A stretch of 7,122 nucleotides of DNA from a bacterium (GTDB taxonomy: Bacteria > Caldisericota > Caldisericia > B22-G15). Under the pieces are notes generated by a model. That model saw nothing but the letters and a program-made list of their open reading frames with translations. It was not told where the DNA came from and searched no databases. The position numbers and the translations under genes are program-made. Where the stretch lies: the NCBI GenBank assembly GCA_012517755.1, contig JAAYUH010000165.1:1-7122 (forward strand), in the 5' to 3' direction. Shown here piece by piece: positions 6,267-7,122 of the stretch; within the stretch, counting starts at the first letter, position 1, and each line of letters starts with the position of its first letter.

Positions 6267-6536
6267 ATGAGAAAGAGTAGATTTTCAGTTGAAGAGATCA
6301 TACAAATCTTAAAGGAAGGGGAGACAGGTGAAAATTCAATATCATCCGTATGTAGGAAATATGGTATATCAGATGTGAGTTATTACTTATGGAGAAGAAA
6401 ATACAGTGGCTTCACCATCCCAGAAGCTAAGAGAATAAAGATACTGGAAGATGAGAATAATAGACTTAAGAAGCTATCGTAAGAAAGAGATTTAGAAGTA
6501 AGTGCATTAAAGGAAGTAATAAGAAAAAACTCCTAA
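6267..6536 (+). pseudogene. IS3-family OrfA with a premature stop
   Basis: OrfA is the DNA-binding half of IS3 transposase and, without frameshifting, an inhibitor of transposition. The start of the frame shows the usual helix-turn-helix: RFSVEEIIQILKEGETG, then SISSVCRKYGISDVSYYLWRRKY (residues 24-46), followed by a leucine zipper beginning RIKILEDENNRLKKL (56-70). Translation stops at TAA 6480-6482 after 71 residues. If that codon is skipped, the same frame goes on with ERDLEVSALKEVIRKNS and ends at TAA 6534-6536, giving 89 residues plus the missing one, the normal OrfA length and ending. The internal stop therefore looks like a nonsense mutation that cuts the zipper short and also prevents ribosomes from reaching the frameshift site. 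A strong GGGAGG site supports the ATG. The truncated 71-residue protein might still bind the IS ends. Confidence 0.85.
6524..6530 (+). other. Programmed -1 frameshift heptamer A AAA AAC
   Basis: In the orfA frame the codons are AGA AAA AAC TCC TAA, which gives a classic X XXY YYZ slip site just before the orfA stop at 6534. Slipping back one base continues as CTC CTA AAT GGG and enters the orfB frame with no stop, making the OrfAB fusion typical of IS3 elements. A GGAG stretch lies downstream at 6547-6550; it serves the internal GTG start of orfB at 6551 and is not on the upstream side where a stimulator would be expected. Confidence 0.7.
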
Positions 6537-7122
6537 ATGGGAATAAGGAGGTGATGAAAACGGTAATACTATCCATGAAAAAGCTTGAGGTTAAAGTAAA
6601 AAGATTAAAAGAGCTATTTGATATTCCAAAAAGTAGCTTTCATGAAATGTTGAAGAAGAAAGAACCTAAAGACTATTTTCTGATTGAAAGAATACGGAAG
6701 ATAGCATTTGAGTTTCCTTTCTATGGATACAGGAGAATCCACATAGCTTTGAAAAGAGACGGATTTACTATTAATAAAAAGAAGGTCTATAGAATCTACA
6801 GATTACTGAACCTTAAAAGGATGCTTTATCAATCGGAAAAGGGATTAGAATACTCATCATAATGGATATCTATAGAAGGAAAATCGTAGGATATAGAGTT
6901 GATAGGTCTATCACTGGTGATGGAGTAACAGAATTATTACAAGCTTCTATTGAAGAAAATGGTAAACCAGAGATCTTAAGAACTGATAATGGACCAGAAT
7001 TCATATCTAGAGTCCTTAACAGGTTTCTCTTCAAGGAGAGGATAAAACATGAGTCCATTGAAAAAGGGAAACCCGAAAGAAATGGCTACATTGAATCATT
7101 TATGGATAAGTTAAGAAATGAA
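6530..7122 (+). pseudogene. IS3-family OrfB transposase, internally deleted and frameshifted, partial
   Basis: OrfB supplies the DDE catalytic domain. The frame entered by -1 slippage, or from GTG at 6551, encodes VKRLKELFDIPKSSFHEML and the HTH_21-type region FEFPFYGYRRIHIALKRDG up to VYRIYRLLNLKR. It then jumps directly to YQSEKGLEY. The segment in between, which in relatives holds the W-x-x-DIT motif with the first catalytic Asp, is missing (about 25-40 residues judged from family layout). This frame stops at 6860-6862. The protein continues one frame over (from about 6850) as IIMDIYRRKIVGYRVDRSITGDGV, then RTDNGPEF with the second Asp and GYIESF with the catalytic Glu. The Asp and Glu are separated by 35 residues, the D(35)E spacing. 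It runs off the window after KLRNE. The original probably read GLEYLSIIMDIY. Two lesions, deletion and frameshift, make it nonfunctional. Confidence 0.88.

Larger units (their letters stand above)
6195..7122 (+). mobile_element. IS3-family insertion sequence, left part, inactivated copy
   Basis: The element runs off the right edge. The left end begins TGCCCTGCCCCCCAAAATTT, a TG-terminated C-rich end followed by a TTGGACA element, as in many IS3-family members. It encodes orfA (an HTH plus leucine-zipper protein) and orfB (a DDE integrase-type transposase) in overlapping frames joined by an A AAA AAC slip site. Only the left inverted repeat is visible, so the exact end, the target-site duplication and the total length (normally 1.2-1.5 kb) cannot be confirmed. 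Three lesions in orfA and orfB mean this copy cannot make active transposase, although a related intact copy might move it in trans. Confidence 0.85.

Noticed and set aside
6870..7058. 62-codon minus-strand frame opposite orfB
   Set aside because: The plus strand here encodes the D(35)E catalytic region of the transposase, including RTDNGPEF, so the opposite frame is incidental.

Overview
The window is very A+T-rich bacterial DNA. Its proteins are rich in Lys, Ile, Phe and Asn, its genes carry strong GGAGG-type ribosome binding sites, and several sigma70-like TTGNNN/TATAAT boxes are readable. A secreted multidomain protease ending in a copper-amine-oxidase-N-type surface domain, together with CutA and an AhpE-like peroxiredoxin, would fit a low-GC anaerobe or thermophile of a Gram-positive-like or deep-branching lineage. 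This is an impression of style only; no sequence here fixes the taxon.

Layout, left to right. (1) Bases 2-232 are the C-terminal end of a lamin-tail-domain protein that starts outside the window; it is followed by a perfect 15-bp hairpin with a T-run, probably its terminator. (2) A promoter leads into a two-gene operon: cutA (440-790) and an overlapping Ste24-type M48 membrane metalloprotease (774-2045). (3) In the apparent intergenic gap after it, on the minus strand, lies a decayed chagasin-like (I42) cysteine-protease-inhibitor gene that keeps its three inhibitory-loop motifs but has lost its start to stop codons. (4) A second plus-strand operon holds an AhpE-like peroxiredoxin starting at TTG (2404-2871) and, with a 4-nt overlap, a large secreted M14 zinc carboxypeptidase (2868-5372) fused to Ig-like domains and a CuAO-N domain. 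(5) Convergent to it, with one base between the stop codons, is a class I SAM-dependent methyltransferase gene (6116-5374) split by a one-base frameshift. (6) From 6195 to the right edge is the left part of an IS3-family insertion sequence. Its programmed -1 frameshift site is intact, but orfA has a nonsense codon, and orfB has an internal deletion that removes the first catalytic Asp plus a second frameshift.

No tRNA, rRNA, CRISPR array or defence island was seen, and no convincing new multi-gene system. The notable points are gene decay (three separate broken loci in 7 kb), the protease domain fusion, and the promoter-hairpin-promoter arrangement before cutA.
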